A DNA stretch of 64,000 nucleotides from Falsiruegeria mediterranea M17. Its GTDB lineage: Bacteria > Pseudomonadota > Alphaproteobacteria > Rhodobacterales > Rhodobacteraceae. This document shows, piece by piece, positions 24,289 through 32,789 of the stretch. Both the position numbers and the translations under genes were made by a program. The notes under the pieces are model-generated. The model did no database searches. It saw nothing but the letters and a program-made list of their open reading frames with translations, and had not been told where the DNA came from. Within the stretch, counting starts at the first letter, position 1. The number at the start of each line of letters is the position of its first letter. The stretch spans positions 605,760 through 669,759 of the forward strand of contig NZ_ONZG01000001.1 of NCBI RefSeq assembly GCF_900302455.1, in the 5' to 3' direction.

Positions 24289-25815
24289 ATGAGCGGAAAC
24301 GCAGCGCAGTATTTTGTGGATCGTCATGTTAACGAAGGGCGCGGCGACAGACCGGCCTTTCGCGAGGCAGGTGGTGAAAAGCGGTCCCTCACCTACGGTG
24401 CCTTGGCCGACGGGGCCGGTGTCGTGGCATCCGCGTTGACCCGTGCAGGCATCCCGCGCGAGGCGCGGGCCGTCATGCTGGTTCTGGATCAGATCGAGTT
24501 TCCGCAGATCTTTTGGGGTTGCATGAGGGCGGGCGTGGTCCCCGTGCCCCTCAATACCTTGCTGGCCGCCCCGGTCTATAAGGCCATTCTGGAAGACAGC
24601 CGCGCGACCATCCTGTTTGTCAGCCAAGAGCTTTGGCCGGTCGTGGAACCCGCTGCAAGGGCATCCAGCCACCTGAGCCATATCGTCGTCATTGGTGACG
24701 CGCCCGAGGGCACCGGCAGCTATGCGGACTTCACTGCGGATTGTGCCCCTTCCGATACGGTCGATGCGTCCGAGGATGACGTGGCATTCTGGCTCTATTC
24801 GTCCGGGTCGACCGGGCAGCCCAAAGGGGTGCGCCATGTGCATGGCAGTCTCAAGGCCACGGCCGACACCTATGGTGCGCAGGTGTTGCAGATCGAACCC
24901 GGCGATGTGGTCTATTCTGCGGCAAAGCTGTTCTTTGCCTATGGATTGGGCAACGCCATGACCTTTCCCATGTCCGTGGGGGCCGAAACCATCCTGTTCA
25001 ACGGCCGTCCCACACCCGAGATGACCGTACAGATCCTGCGTGACGAGAAACCCACCGTGTTCTGTGGGGTGCCCACCCTCTATGCCGCGACGGTTGCCTT
25101 GCTCGAGCAAGGCGATGTGCCGGATACCAAACTGCGGCGTTGCATTTCAGCCGGAGAGGCCTTGCCAGAAGACATCGGAACCGCGTGGCGCGGGCTTTGG
25201 GGAACGGACATCTTGGATGGTGTTGGTTCGACTGAAATGCTGCACATCTTTTTGTCGAATGCGCCCGATGATGTGGCGTACGGCACCTCTGGACGCCCGG
25301 TGCCGGGCTACGACGTCCGGTTGGTGGACGAAGATGGCAATGACGTTCCCGTCGGCGGATTGGGCGAGCTTTTGGTGCGCGGAGCGTCTGCGGCGGACGG
25401 CTATTGGAACAAGCGCGACAAAAGTCGGGCGACATTCGAAGGAGAATGGACCCGCACCGGCGACAAATACGAGCTGACGGAAAGCGGGCGGTATGTGTAC
25501 TGCGGACGCACCGACGACATGTTCAAGGTGTCCGGCATCTGGGTATCTCCGTTCGAGGTCGAGCAGGCGCTGAGCGCGCACCCCGCCGTACTGGAGGCCG
25601 CAGTGGTCCCCATGCGGGATGAGCAGGATCTGGAAAAGCCCAAGGCCTTTATCGTTCTCAAGCAGGACGTGGGTGGTGATCTGACCGAAGAGCTGCAGAC
25701 ATTTGTCAAAGACAAGGTTGGCAAATGGAAATACCCTCGGTGGATCGACTTTGTTGACGATCTGCCCAAGACCGCAACGGGTAAGATTCAACGTTTCAAG
25801 CTGCGTGAAGGGTAA
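24289..25815 (+). CDS. bclA: Benzoate-CoA ligase
   Basis: A 508-residue ANL-superfamily acyl-CoA synthetase. AMP-binding motifs are YSSGSTGQPKGV, the A5 motif DGVGSTEMLHIFLSN, the A8 hinge GRTDDMFKVSGIWVSP, and the catalytic Lys in PKTATGKIQRFKLR. The IFLSN segment and its place at the head of a complete box cluster support benzoate as substrate, forming benzoyl-CoA from benzoate, ATP and CoA. The start at 24289 is set by AGGGAGGGGTGG just upstream. A box-type operator lies in the promoter region. Confidence 0.9.
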   Translation: MSGNAAQYFVDRHVNEGRGDRPAFREAGGEKRSLTYGALADGAGVVASALTRAGIPREARAVMLVLDQIEFPQIFWGCMRAGVVPVPLNTLLAAPVYKAILEDSRATILFVSQELWPVVEPAARASSHLSHIVVIGDAPEGTGSYADFTADCAPSDTVDASEDDVAFWLYSSGSTGQPKGVRHVHGSLKATADTYGAQVLQIEPGDVVYSAAKLFFAYGLGNAMTFPMSVGAETILFNGRPTPEMTVQILRDEKPTVFCGVPTLYAATVALLEQGDVPDTKLRRCISAGEALPEDIGTAWRGLWGTDILDGVGSTEMLHIFLSNAPDDVAYGTSGRPVPGYDVRLVDEDGNDVPVGGLGELLVRGASAADGYWNKRDKSRATFEGEWTRTGDKYELTESGRYVYCGRTDDMFKVSGIWVSPFEVEQALSAHPAVLEAAVVPMRDEQDLEKPKAFIVLKQDVGGDLTEELQTFVKDKVGKWKYPRWIDFVDDLPKTATGKIQRFKLREG

Positions 25816-25818
25816 AAG

Positions 25819-26637
25819 ATGTTCGAATGGAGTCTGACCCCAAGCTTTCCGATGAAGGTGAATGGCGTCGCCTTGGAATATGCCTGTCACGGCCCCGCCC
25901 CGGATCAGGCCCCGACGATCGTCCTGCTGCACGAGGGGTTGGGCTGTGTCGCTCTGTGGCGGGATTTCCCCGAGAAGCTGTCAGCACGCACCGGTTTCGG
26001 TGTGCTGGTGTTTTCGCGACAGGGCTATGGCAACTCGGACCCGATCCAGCTGCCGCGCAGGTTGGATTACCAGTCAAAAGAGCCGCTTGAGGTGCTGCCG
26101 CACATCATGGAGCAGGCGGATATTCAGCGGTGTATCCTGTTCGGTCATTCAGACGGTGCCACGATGGCCGCGGCCTATGCGGGCAGTGTCGAAGATCATC
26201 GGGTGCGAGGGGTGATTTTGATGGCCCCGCATTTCTTTGCCGAACCCATGGGGCTGGCCGAGATCGAGCGGGCGCGCGACACGTTCAACACCACCGACCT
26301 TTCAACGCGGATGAGCAAATATCACCGAGATCCCGAAGGTGCGTTTCGGGGTTGGGCAGATGTTTGGCTTGATCCGGGGTTTGCCGATTGGAATGTGGCC
26401 GAGGTGATCGACTATATCCGGGTGCCCATCCTGGCGATCCAGGGGCATGGCGACCAATATGGCACCATGGCGCAGTTGGACGAAATTACCGACCGCGCCT
26501 ATTGCCCCGTTGGTCGAGTCGAGCTGGATTGTAAACATTCGCCCCATCTGGAGGCTTCCGAGGAAACGCTCGCCGCCGCGGCGGAATTCTGCGCCAGATT
26601 GGAACGGATCGAAGCGGCGCAAGTCGAAACCGCTTGA
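25819..26637 (+). CDS. Alpha/beta hydrolase of the box cluster
   Basis: A 272-residue alpha/beta hydrolase. The oxyanion segment is LLHEGLGCVALW (the HG-type position holds HEG), the nucleophile elbow GHSDGA places Ser near residue 112, and a late Asp/His pair is in AIQGHGDQYG and KHSPHLE. It starts three bases after bclA. Similar hydrolases occur in other box clusters, where hydrolysis of a CoA ester or lactone, or rescue of dead-end intermediates, has been suggested; its reaction here is not known. Confidence 0.85.
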   Translation: MFEWSLTPSFPMKVNGVALEYACHGPAPDQAPTIVLLHEGLGCVALWRDFPEKLSARTGFGVLVFSRQGYGNSDPIQLPRRLDYQSKEPLEVLPHIMEQADIQRCILFGHSDGATMAAAYAGSVEDHRVRGVILMAPHFFAEPMGLAEIERARDTFNTTDLSTRMSKYHRDPEGAFRGWADVWLDPGFADWNVAEVIDYIRVPILAIQGHGDQYGTMAQLDEITDRAYCPVGRVELDCKHSPHLEASEETLAAAAEFCARLERIEAAQVETA

Positions 26638-26640
26638 TCG

Positions 26641-27060
26641 GTGGAACTGCCTGCGGTTCCATATGTTCCCGGCGCGACCCCGCGCCCCGAAGAGGGAACG
26701 TATGACGCGCTGAGGTTGACAGCACGGCCGGGAATGTCCGTTTTCGATCTTGCGATCTGTGACGCCTGGACTGCGGGTTGGACGTTTCTGGAGGCCGAAT
26801 GCTTTTGGGAAGCGCATGAGGTGTGGGAGGCGGTTTGGCTGGTCTTGCCGCCGAATTCGACAGAGCGGCGATTTGTGCAGGCCGTCATCCAATTGGCCAA
26901 TGCGTCGCTGAAAGAGAAGATGGATCGACCACAAGCTGTGCGCCGTTTGTGCGTTGCCTGCCGATCAGGGCTGAACGGTTTACCGACTGAAGTTATGGGC
27001 ATCCGGGTTGTAAGGGTGCTGGAGCGATTGAGTGCAATAGAAGGGCGAATCGCAACGTGA
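26641..27060 (+). CDS. DUF309 family protein
   Basis: A 139-residue small helical protein with the DUF309 core: FLEAECFWEAHEVWEAVW near residues 45-62, then FVQAVIQLANASLKEK. The GTG at 26641, three bases after the hydrolase stop, is preferred because family members begin LPxxxYVPGxTPRP as here. DUF309 function is unknown; the HE and QxA positions suggest a metal or ligand pocket. It is cotranscribed with bclA and the hydrolase. Confidence 0.8.
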   Translation: MELPAVPYVPGATPRPEEGTYDALRLTARPGMSVFDLAICDAWTAGWTFLEAECFWEAHEVWEAVWLVLPPNSTERRFVQAVIQLANASLKEKMDRPQAVRRLCVACRSGLNGLPTEVMGIRVVRVLERLSAIEGRIAT

Positions 27061-27063
27061 TGT

Positions 27064-27078
27064 GCATTATAATGCTTA
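27064..27078 (+). promoter_or_regulatory. Box regulon operator, GCATTATAATGCTTA
   Basis: First of two GCATTAT-N2-TGC sites in the 169-base gap before boxC. The core GCATTATAATGC is a perfect 12-base palindrome. Confidence 0.6.
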
Positions 27079-27148
27079 AAAATGCTCTTAAATTCACTCA
27101 TCCTGGTGAAAGCGTGCCCGAAAATGAACGATCTTGAGTTCAATTTGT

Positions 27149-27163
27149 GCATTATTATGCCAA
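27149..27163 (+). promoter_or_regulatory. Box regulon operator, GCATTATTATGCCAA
   Basis: Second site before boxC, 85 bases (about eight helical turns) after the first, as would suit a looped or cooperative repressor complex. Confidence 0.6.
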
Positions 27164-27229
27164 TATGAGCTTGCCGCACATCATTTGACGTACTATGTTG
27201 CACATCAACCAACAAAGGCGGAGACCGGC

Positions 27230-28891
27230 ATGGCCGAACGTATCGACTTTCAGACCGATCCCTCGAACTATCGTCATTGGCGCGTTGAATACGACGGGCC
27301 CGTTGCGAACCTGTTCATGGATGTGGACGAGACGGCCGGGCTGTTTCCCGGCTACGAGTTGAAACTCAATTCTTACGACTTGGGTGTTGATATCGAGCTG
27401 GCTGATGTCGTGCAGCGGATGCGGTTTGAACACCCCGAGGTCAAGGTCGTGGTGATGCAATCGGCAAAGGACAAGGTGTTCTGCGCCGGGGCCAACATCC
27501 GGATGCTCGGCGGTGCGAGCCACGCGCACAAGGTGAACTTCTGCAAATTCACCAACGAGACCCGCAACACGTTCGAGGCCGCAGAAGCGGATTCAGGACA
27601 AAAATACGTGGCCGCTGTCAAAGGCGCCTGCGCCGGGGGCGGGTATGAGCTGGCACTGGCCTGCAATCACATCATGCTGACGAATGATTCCTCGTCGTCC
27701 GTAGCCCTGCCCGAAGTACCGCTGCTGGCAGTGCTGCCGGGCACCGGCGGTCTGACCCGCGTGACCGACAAGCGCAAGGTGCGCCGCGATCTGGCTGATG
27801 TGTTCTGCTCGGTCGAAGAAGGCGTCAAAGGCCAACGCGCAGTGGACTGGAAACTTGTGGACGAGGTCATCGCCAATTCGAAATTCGATGACACCGTGCA
27901 AGAGCGCGCGAAAGAGTTTGCAGATGCCTCGGACAAGGCGGATGTTGCCGCGGGCATCACCCTGACACCTCTGTCCCGCAGTTTCGCCGAAGACGGATCG
28001 GTGACCTATTCCACGGTCGAAGTGACGGTCGAACGGGATGCAGGCCGTGCGACCATCCTGATCAAGGGGCCAGAGGGTGAAGCGCCGACATCAACCGATG
28101 CTCTGGCCGAACAAGGGGCAGAGGGCTACATGCTGCGTCTTGCGCGTGAGCTGGACGACGCGATCCTGCATCTGCGCCTGAACGAGCGTGAGCTTGGGTT
28201 GGTGGTTTTCAGCACTCAAGGAGACGCGGACAACCTGGTCGCCCATGAAAGGCTGCTGCTGGACAACGCCGACCACTGGCTGGCCAACGAAATCCTGACC
28301 TATTGGAAGCGGGTGCTGAAACGGGTCGACATGACCTCGCGGTCGCTGGTGGCTTTGGTCGAACATGGGTCTTGTTTTGCTGGGGTTCTGGCCGAGTTGC
28401 TGTGGTCCGTCGACCGGACCTACATGATGCTCGAAGAGTTCGAAGGCGACAATCGGCCCTTGGCGGCGATCAAGCTGACAGACGGCAATTTCGGGCGCTA
28501 TCCGATGTCGAACGACCTGACGCGGTTGGAAACCCGCTTTCTTGGATCACCCGAGGCGGTTGATGCAGCCAAGGCGCAGATCGGCGCAGCGATCGAGGCG
28601 GATGAGGCCGAAGAAATGGGCCTGATCACCTATGCCTTTGATGACATCGATTGGGAAGATGAGGTGCGCATCTTCATGGAAGAACGCGCCAGCTTCTCAC
28701 CCGATGCAATGACCGGGATGGAGGCGAACCTGCGCTTTGCCGGTCCCGAGACGATGGAAACCCGCATTTTCGGGCGGCTGACCGCCTGGCAGAATTGGAT
28801 TTTCCAGCGCCCCAACGCAGTGGGCGAAGACGGCGCATTGCAACGCTATGGCACTGGTGTGCGCGGCAACTACAACATGGAACGTGTGTAA
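27230..28891 (+). CDS. boxC: Benzoyl-CoA-dihydrodiol lyase (2,3-epoxybenzoyl-CoA dihydrolase)
   Basis: A 553-residue crotonase-superfamily enzyme that opens the epoxide-derived ring of 2,3-epoxybenzoyl-CoA hydrolytically, releasing formate and 3,4-dehydroadipyl-CoA semialdehyde. The N-terminal crotonase core is visible in FCAGANIRMLGG and GACAGGGYELALACNHIM, with a second crotonase-like half after residue 300. Size equals known BoxC (about 555). Homology starts at MAERIDFQTDPSNYRHW, so the ATG at 27230 is used rather than 27134, which overlaps the operator. Confidence 0.95.
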   Translation: MAERIDFQTDPSNYRHWRVEYDGPVANLFMDVDETAGLFPGYELKLNSYDLGVDIELADVVQRMRFEHPEVKVVVMQSAKDKVFCAGANIRMLGGASHAHKVNFCKFTNETRNTFEAAEADSGQKYVAAVKGACAGGGYELALACNHIMLTNDSSSSVALPEVPLLAVLPGTGGLTRVTDKRKVRRDLADVFCSVEEGVKGQRAVDWKLVDEVIANSKFDDTVQERAKEFADASDKADVAAGITLTPLSRSFAEDGSVTYSTVEVTVERDAGRATILIKGPEGEAPTSTDALAEQGAEGYMLRLARELDDAILHLRLNERELGLVVFSTQGDADNLVAHERLLLDNADHWLANEILTYWKRVLKRVDMTSRSLVALVEHGSCFAGVLAELLWSVDRTYMMLEEFEGDNRPLAAIKLTDGNFGRYPMSNDLTRLETRFLGSPEAVDAAKAQIGAAIEADEAEEMGLITYAFDDIDWEDEVRIFMEERASFSPDAMTGMEANLRFAGPETMETRIFGRLTAWQNWIFQRPNAVGEDGALQRYGTGVRGNYNMERV

Positions 28892-28927
28892 CGGCGGTGG
28901 CAGGGCCATCGACTGGGGAGGAATGAA

Positions 28928-30379
28928 ATGCTCGATCTGATCAACGTCAGTTATGACACCCAGATCCCGAACAATGTGGGTCTGAGTCAGGATAAGAAGG
29001 TCCTGAAAGCGCTGGAGAAATGGCATCCCGGTTACATCAACTGGTGGAACGACCTGATCCCGCGGAACTTTCAGGAAAGCATGGTCTATCTGCGCACCGC
29101 TGTGTCGGTGGATCCCAAGGGGTGGGCCAAGTTCGACTATGTGAAGATGCCGGAATACCGTTGGGGTGTTTTGTTGGCACCACAGGTTGAAGACCGTCGC
29201 ATTCCGTGCGGCGAGCATTATGGTGAACCCGCCTGGCAAGAGGTGCCCGGTGAATACCGCAACATGCTCAAGCGTTTGATCGTGATCCAGGGCGACACCG
29301 AGCCGGGCTCGGTCGAGCAGCAGCGGTTCCTGGGTCTGACCGCCCCGTCGCTATATGACATGCGTAATCTGTTCCAGGTGAACGTCGAAGAGGGGCGGCA
29401 CCTGTGGGCGATGGTCTATCTGCTGCAGAAATACTTTGGCCGCGATGGCCGGGAAGAGGCCAACGACATGCTGGTCCGTTCTTCGGGATCGGATGAAGCG
29501 CCGCGAATGCTGGGTGCGTTCAACGAAGAAACGCCGGATTGGCTGTCGTTCTTCATGTTCACCTATTTCACCGACCGCGACGGTAAGATGCAGCTGGAAA
29601 GCCTGGCACAATCCGGGTTTGATCCGCTCAGCCGCACGTGCCGCTTCATGCTGACCGAAGAGGCCCACCATATGTTTGTTGGTGAAACCGGTGTTGGCCG
29701 CACCATCCAGGCGACGTGTGAGGCGATGAACAAGGCGGGCATTACTGATCCCTACGACATCGACAAGATACGCGATCTGGGTGTGATCGACCTGCCCACG
29801 ATCCAGAAAAAGCTGAACCTGCATTACACCCTGTCACTGGACCTGTTCGGAAACGAAGTGTCGACCAACGCCGCCAACGCGTTCAACGCGGGCGTCAAGG
29901 GCCGGTTCATGGAGATGCGGATCAAGGATGACCACAAGCTGAGTGACGACACCTACGTTGTGCGCACGGTCAAAGATGGCGCGATCCTTGCCGAAGAGGT
30001 CCCCGCTCTGACAGCGATCAATATGCGTTTGCGCGATGACTACGTGAAAGACGCCGCAGGTGGTGTGGGCCGCTGGAACAAGATCATCGAAAAGCACGGG
30101 ATCGAATTTGCCATGGCCCTGCCACATGAAGGGTTCCACCGCAAAATCGGCGTTTTTGCCAGTGTTAGTGTCGATCCCCAGGGTAACATCATTCCGAAAG
30201 AGGAGTGGAATGCCAAGGTCAAGGATTGGCTGCCAACCAAGGCGGATGGCGATTTCATTCAGTCGCTGATGAAACCCTGCTTTGAGCCCGGCAAATTCGC
30301 GAGCTGGATTTCTCCGCCCAAGGTCGGCATCGACAACAAGCCAGGCGATTTCGAATACGTGCAACTGCACATGGCATAA
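28928..30379 (+). CDS. boxB: Benzoyl-CoA 2,3-epoxidase, oxygenase subunit
   Basis: A 483-residue di-iron epoxidase subunit, related to PaaA and class I di-iron proteins. Metal-ligand helices include QGDTEPGSVEQQRF, NVEEGRHLWAMVY and LTEEAHHMFVGE, consistent with the four-helix Glu/His site. It forms 2,3-epoxybenzoyl-CoA with O2 and electrons from BoxA. GGGGAGG precedes the ATG; it is 36 bases after boxC. Confidence 0.95.
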   Translation: MLDLINVSYDTQIPNNVGLSQDKKVLKALEKWHPGYINWWNDLIPRNFQESMVYLRTAVSVDPKGWAKFDYVKMPEYRWGVLLAPQVEDRRIPCGEHYGEPAWQEVPGEYRNMLKRLIVIQGDTEPGSVEQQRFLGLTAPSLYDMRNLFQVNVEEGRHLWAMVYLLQKYFGRDGREEANDMLVRSSGSDEAPRMLGAFNEETPDWLSFFMFTYFTDRDGKMQLESLAQSGFDPLSRTCRFMLTEEAHHMFVGETGVGRTIQATCEAMNKAGITDPYDIDKIRDLGVIDLPTIQKKLNLHYTLSLDLFGNEVSTNAANAFNAGVKGRFMEMRIKDDHKLSDDTYVVRTVKDGAILAEEVPALTAINMRLRDDYVKDAAGGVGRWNKIIEKHGIEFAMALPHEGFHRKIGVFASVSVDPQGNIIPKEEWNAKVKDWLPTKADGDFIQSLMKPCFEPGKFASWISPPKVGIDNKPGDFEYVQLHMA

Positions 30380-30401
30380 TCGTCCAAGCCAGGAGAAGGT
30401 C

Positions 30402-30575
30402 ATGGAGATCGAACAAAGCGCGCCGAAAACCCGGCGCTTGGTCGAAGTCGGTCAGATCGTGATCGACCAGAATGCACCCTGTTTGGGCTGCACCACATGT
30501 CGGGGCGTCTGTTTCGCCCTGGCCGAGGTGGCAACCTTGCCCGAAGTTGTGTTGCGGCGGGGGTCGACCCCATGA
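30402..30575 (+). CDS. Small Cys-rich protein coupled to boxA
   Basis: A 57-residue ORF with a strong ribosome-binding site (AGGAGAAGG) and an ATG at 30402, ending in an ATGA overlap with boxA. It carries a ferredoxin-like C27-x2-C30-x2-C33-x3-C37 motif (APCLGCTTCRGVCF), so it could bind one Fe-S cluster or help load clusters into BoxA. I do not recognise a family. Initiation signal, coupling and the Cys pattern argue that it is real; a spurious ORF remains possible. Confidence 0.6.
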   Translation: MEIEQSAPKTRRLVEVGQIVIDQNAPCLGCTTCRGVCFALAEVATLPEVVLRRGSTP

Positions 30576-31756
30576 ACCAACCCCTGAAACAACATCTGAT
30601 CGACCCGGAAATCTGCATTCGTTGCTACACCTGCGAGATGACCTGCCCCGAAGAGGCCATCGAACATGACGACATGAATGTCGTGGTCGATGCCTCGAAA
30701 TGCAATTTTTGCATGGACTGCATTCCTGTCTGCCCAACGGGGTCCATTGACGAGTGGCGGGTGGTGGCCGAGCCCTATTCGGTCGACGAACAGTTCGAGT
30801 GGATGGAACTGCCCCCGCAAGAGGATCTGCCCGAGGCCGACACCGGCCTCGAGGCGCTGGATGATGCGATGGCGGCCCTTTTGGCCGAGGCACACAAGGG
30901 GGCTGGCGGCAAGGCCAAGGCACCGGCATCCGCCTCGAAGCCCACGATCAACCTCTACACCATCGGCAAACCGGCCGAGGCAAAGGTGCAGGGGAACTAT
31001 CGGTTGACGGACCAAGACAGCGACAGCGACGTGCGCCACATCATTCTGGACCTCGGTGCGCTGCCCTTTCCCGTGCTCGAAGGGCAAAGTGTTGGGATCA
31101 TCCCACCCGGCACCGACGCCGAAGGCAAACCGCATTTGCCGCGTCTCTACTCGGTGTCCAGCCCACGAGACGGCGAGCGCCCCAACTTCAACAACCTGTC
31201 CCTGACCGTCAAACGCGAAGAACACGGCGTCTGCTCGAACTACGTGTGTGACCTGAAAGCAGGTGATACGGTTCAATTGACCGGCCCCTTTGGCGCGACC
31301 TTCTTGCTGCCCTCTGACCACGAGACGCACCTGTTGATGATCTGCACGGGCACCGGGTCAGCTCCGTTCCGTGCCTTCACCATGCGCAGGCAGCGTGAGA
31401 ACCCAAAGCTCAAGGACACACTGACCCTGGTCTTTGGTGCTAGACGCCCCGAAGAGCTGCCGTATTTTGGCCCCCTCGGGAAAGTTCCGGATGAATTCAT
31501 GGCCAAGCATTTCGCGTTCTCGCGGATGGAGGGTGAGACCAAGCACTATGTCCAGGACAAGCTGAGGGATGAGGCCGAGAAGGTGAGCAAACTGTTGCAG
31601 GATCCCAAAGGTCACATCTATATCTGCGGACTCAAGGCGATGGAACAAGGCGTCGAGGAAGCGCTCAAGGACGTTGCGCGCGGTATCGGTTTGAATTGGG
31701 CCGAGATCCGCGATAAAATGCGCGAAGACGGACGGTATCACGTGGAAACCTACTGA
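30572..31756 (+). CDS. boxA: Benzoyl-CoA oxygenase reductase component
   Basis: A 394-residue iron-sulfur flavoprotein passing electrons from NADPH to BoxB. The N-terminal double 4Fe-4S ferredoxin domain has C15-x2-C-x2-C-x3-C25 and C44-x2-C-x2-C-x3-C54. A linker (about 70-130) leads to a ferredoxin-NADP reductase module with the FAD motif RLYSVSS and the NADP loop CTGTGSAPFRAF, ending in the typical EDGRYHVETY. The start overlaps the stop of the small Cys-rich ORF. Confidence 0.95.
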   Translation: MNQPLKQHLIDPEICIRCYTCEMTCPEEAIEHDDMNVVVDASKCNFCMDCIPVCPTGSIDEWRVVAEPYSVDEQFEWMELPPQEDLPEADTGLEALDDAMAALLAEAHKGAGGKAKAPASASKPTINLYTIGKPAEAKVQGNYRLTDQDSDSDVRHIILDLGALPFPVLEGQSVGIIPPGTDAEGKPHLPRLYSVSSPRDGERPNFNNLSLTVKREEHGVCSNYVCDLKAGDTVQLTGPFGATFLLPSDHETHLLMICTGTGSAPFRAFTMRRQRENPKLKDTLTLVFGARRPEELPYFGPLGKVPDEFMAKHFAFSRMEGETKHYVQDKLRDEAEKVSKLLQDPKGHIYICGLKAMEQGVEEALKDVARGIGLNWAEIRDKMREDGRYHVETY

Positions 31757-31774
31757 CCCGTACAATCCAGCGAG

Positions 31775-31844
31775 ATGCAAGATAATGCTGTATCGCATTG
31801 CCAATTTGGCAATGCCGTCGTAGAATTGCGCATTATTTTGCATA
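31775..31844. promoter_or_regulatory. boxR control region with two box operators and a palindrome
   Basis: Contains a reverse-strand copy of the box motif (31775-31788, GCATTATCTTGCAT on the minus strand), a perfect GCATTGCCAA-T-TTGGCAATGC inverted repeat (31795-31815) and a forward copy GCATTATTTTGCATA (31830-31844) directly before boxR. This is consistent with autoregulation. The palindrome might also end the boxA transcript, though it has no T-run. Confidence 0.6.
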
Positions 31845-31857
31845 ACGGCTGGGCCTG

Positions 31858-32778
31858 ATGACAGAAATCACCAACTTTCGCGGCGAAAGCAGCCCGCAGG
31901 ACACGCGCGACCACACCGAGGCCTCGGTTGATGGTTTGATAGTGCGCGTGGGTGAACGGGTCCGCGAGGCGCGGCAGCGCCGTGGTATTCCACGGCGGGT
32001 TCTGTCCGAGATGTCAGGTGTTTCGCCGCGCTATCTGGCGCAGCTTGAAGCGGGCGAAGGCAATATCTCAATCGGGCTGCTACAACGGGTTGCCGTGGCT
32101 TTGGATCATCGCATCGAATGGCTGGTGGGCGAGGACGACCCCTGGACATCGGACGCTGTGCGCGTGGCAGATCTGTTTCGTGTGGCCAACGCAGATGTTC
32201 AACAGGCGGCCCTGCGCATCCTGAGCCCTGAACCGGCCGAGGCTTTGCGGGCCAAACGGGTCTGTCTGGTTGGGCTTCGCGGGGCAGGAAAGTCGACATT
32301 GGGTGCTCGCTTGGGGGCTGCAGTGGACGCCCCCTTTGTTGAACTGAACGCCGAGATCGAAGAGCAAAGCGGCATGCCGGTGAGCGAGGTCATGGCGCTT
32401 TATGGGCAAGAGGGCTATCGCAAGCTGGAGGCGCAGGCCGTCAGCCGGGTGATCGCCACACATGAGACTATGATCCTGGCAGTTGCGGGCGGTATCGTGG
32501 CCGAGCCCGAGACCTACAATACCCTCCTTAGCCATTTCCACACCATCTGGCTGCGCGCCTCGCCCGCCGAGCATATGGAGCGGGTCCGGGCGCAAGGCGA
32601 CGAACGCCCAATGGCCGGAAACCCCGAGGCGATGGAACAACTGAAATCCATCCTGACCAGTCGCGAGGCCTTATACGGCAAGGCCCTGGCACAGTTCGAC
32701 ACATCGGGGTTGAGCGAGGACGAAGCTTTTGCCCGCCTAAAGGATCTGGTTCTTGACCGGGGCTTTCTTTCTACCTGA
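31858..32778 (+). CDS. boxR: BoxR-type regulator: XRE HTH fused to shikimate-kinase-like domain
   Basis: A 306-residue regulator of the BzdR/BoxR family. The N-terminal XRE helix-turn-helix (about 30-85) shows RRVLSEMSGVSPRYLAQLEAGEGNIS. The C-terminal shikimate-kinase-like domain (from about 135) has Walker A GLRGAGKSTLG and the AGGI loop. BzdR/BoxR proteins repress benzoate operons and are relieved by benzoyl-CoA bound to the kinase-like domain. Position at the end of the box cluster and operators in every box promoter support this role. Confidence 0.93.
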   Translation: MTEITNFRGESSPQDTRDHTEASVDGLIVRVGERVREARQRRGIPRRVLSEMSGVSPRYLAQLEAGEGNISIGLLQRVAVALDHRIEWLVGEDDPWTSDAVRVADLFRVANADVQQAALRILSPEPAEALRAKRVCLVGLRGAGKSTLGARLGAAVDAPFVELNAEIEEQSGMPVSEVMALYGQEGYRKLEAQAVSRVIATHETMILAVAGGIVAEPETYNTLLSHFHTIWLRASPAEHMERVRAQGDERPMAGNPEAMEQLKSILTSREALYGKALAQFDTSGLSEDEAFARLKDLVLDRGFLST

Positions 32779-32789
32779 GACCTGATGGG

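Noticed and set aside
24019..25110. Long minus-strand reading frame opposite bclA
   Set aside because: Lies opposite the strongly supported ligase gene, low-complexity GC-driven composition, no family features.
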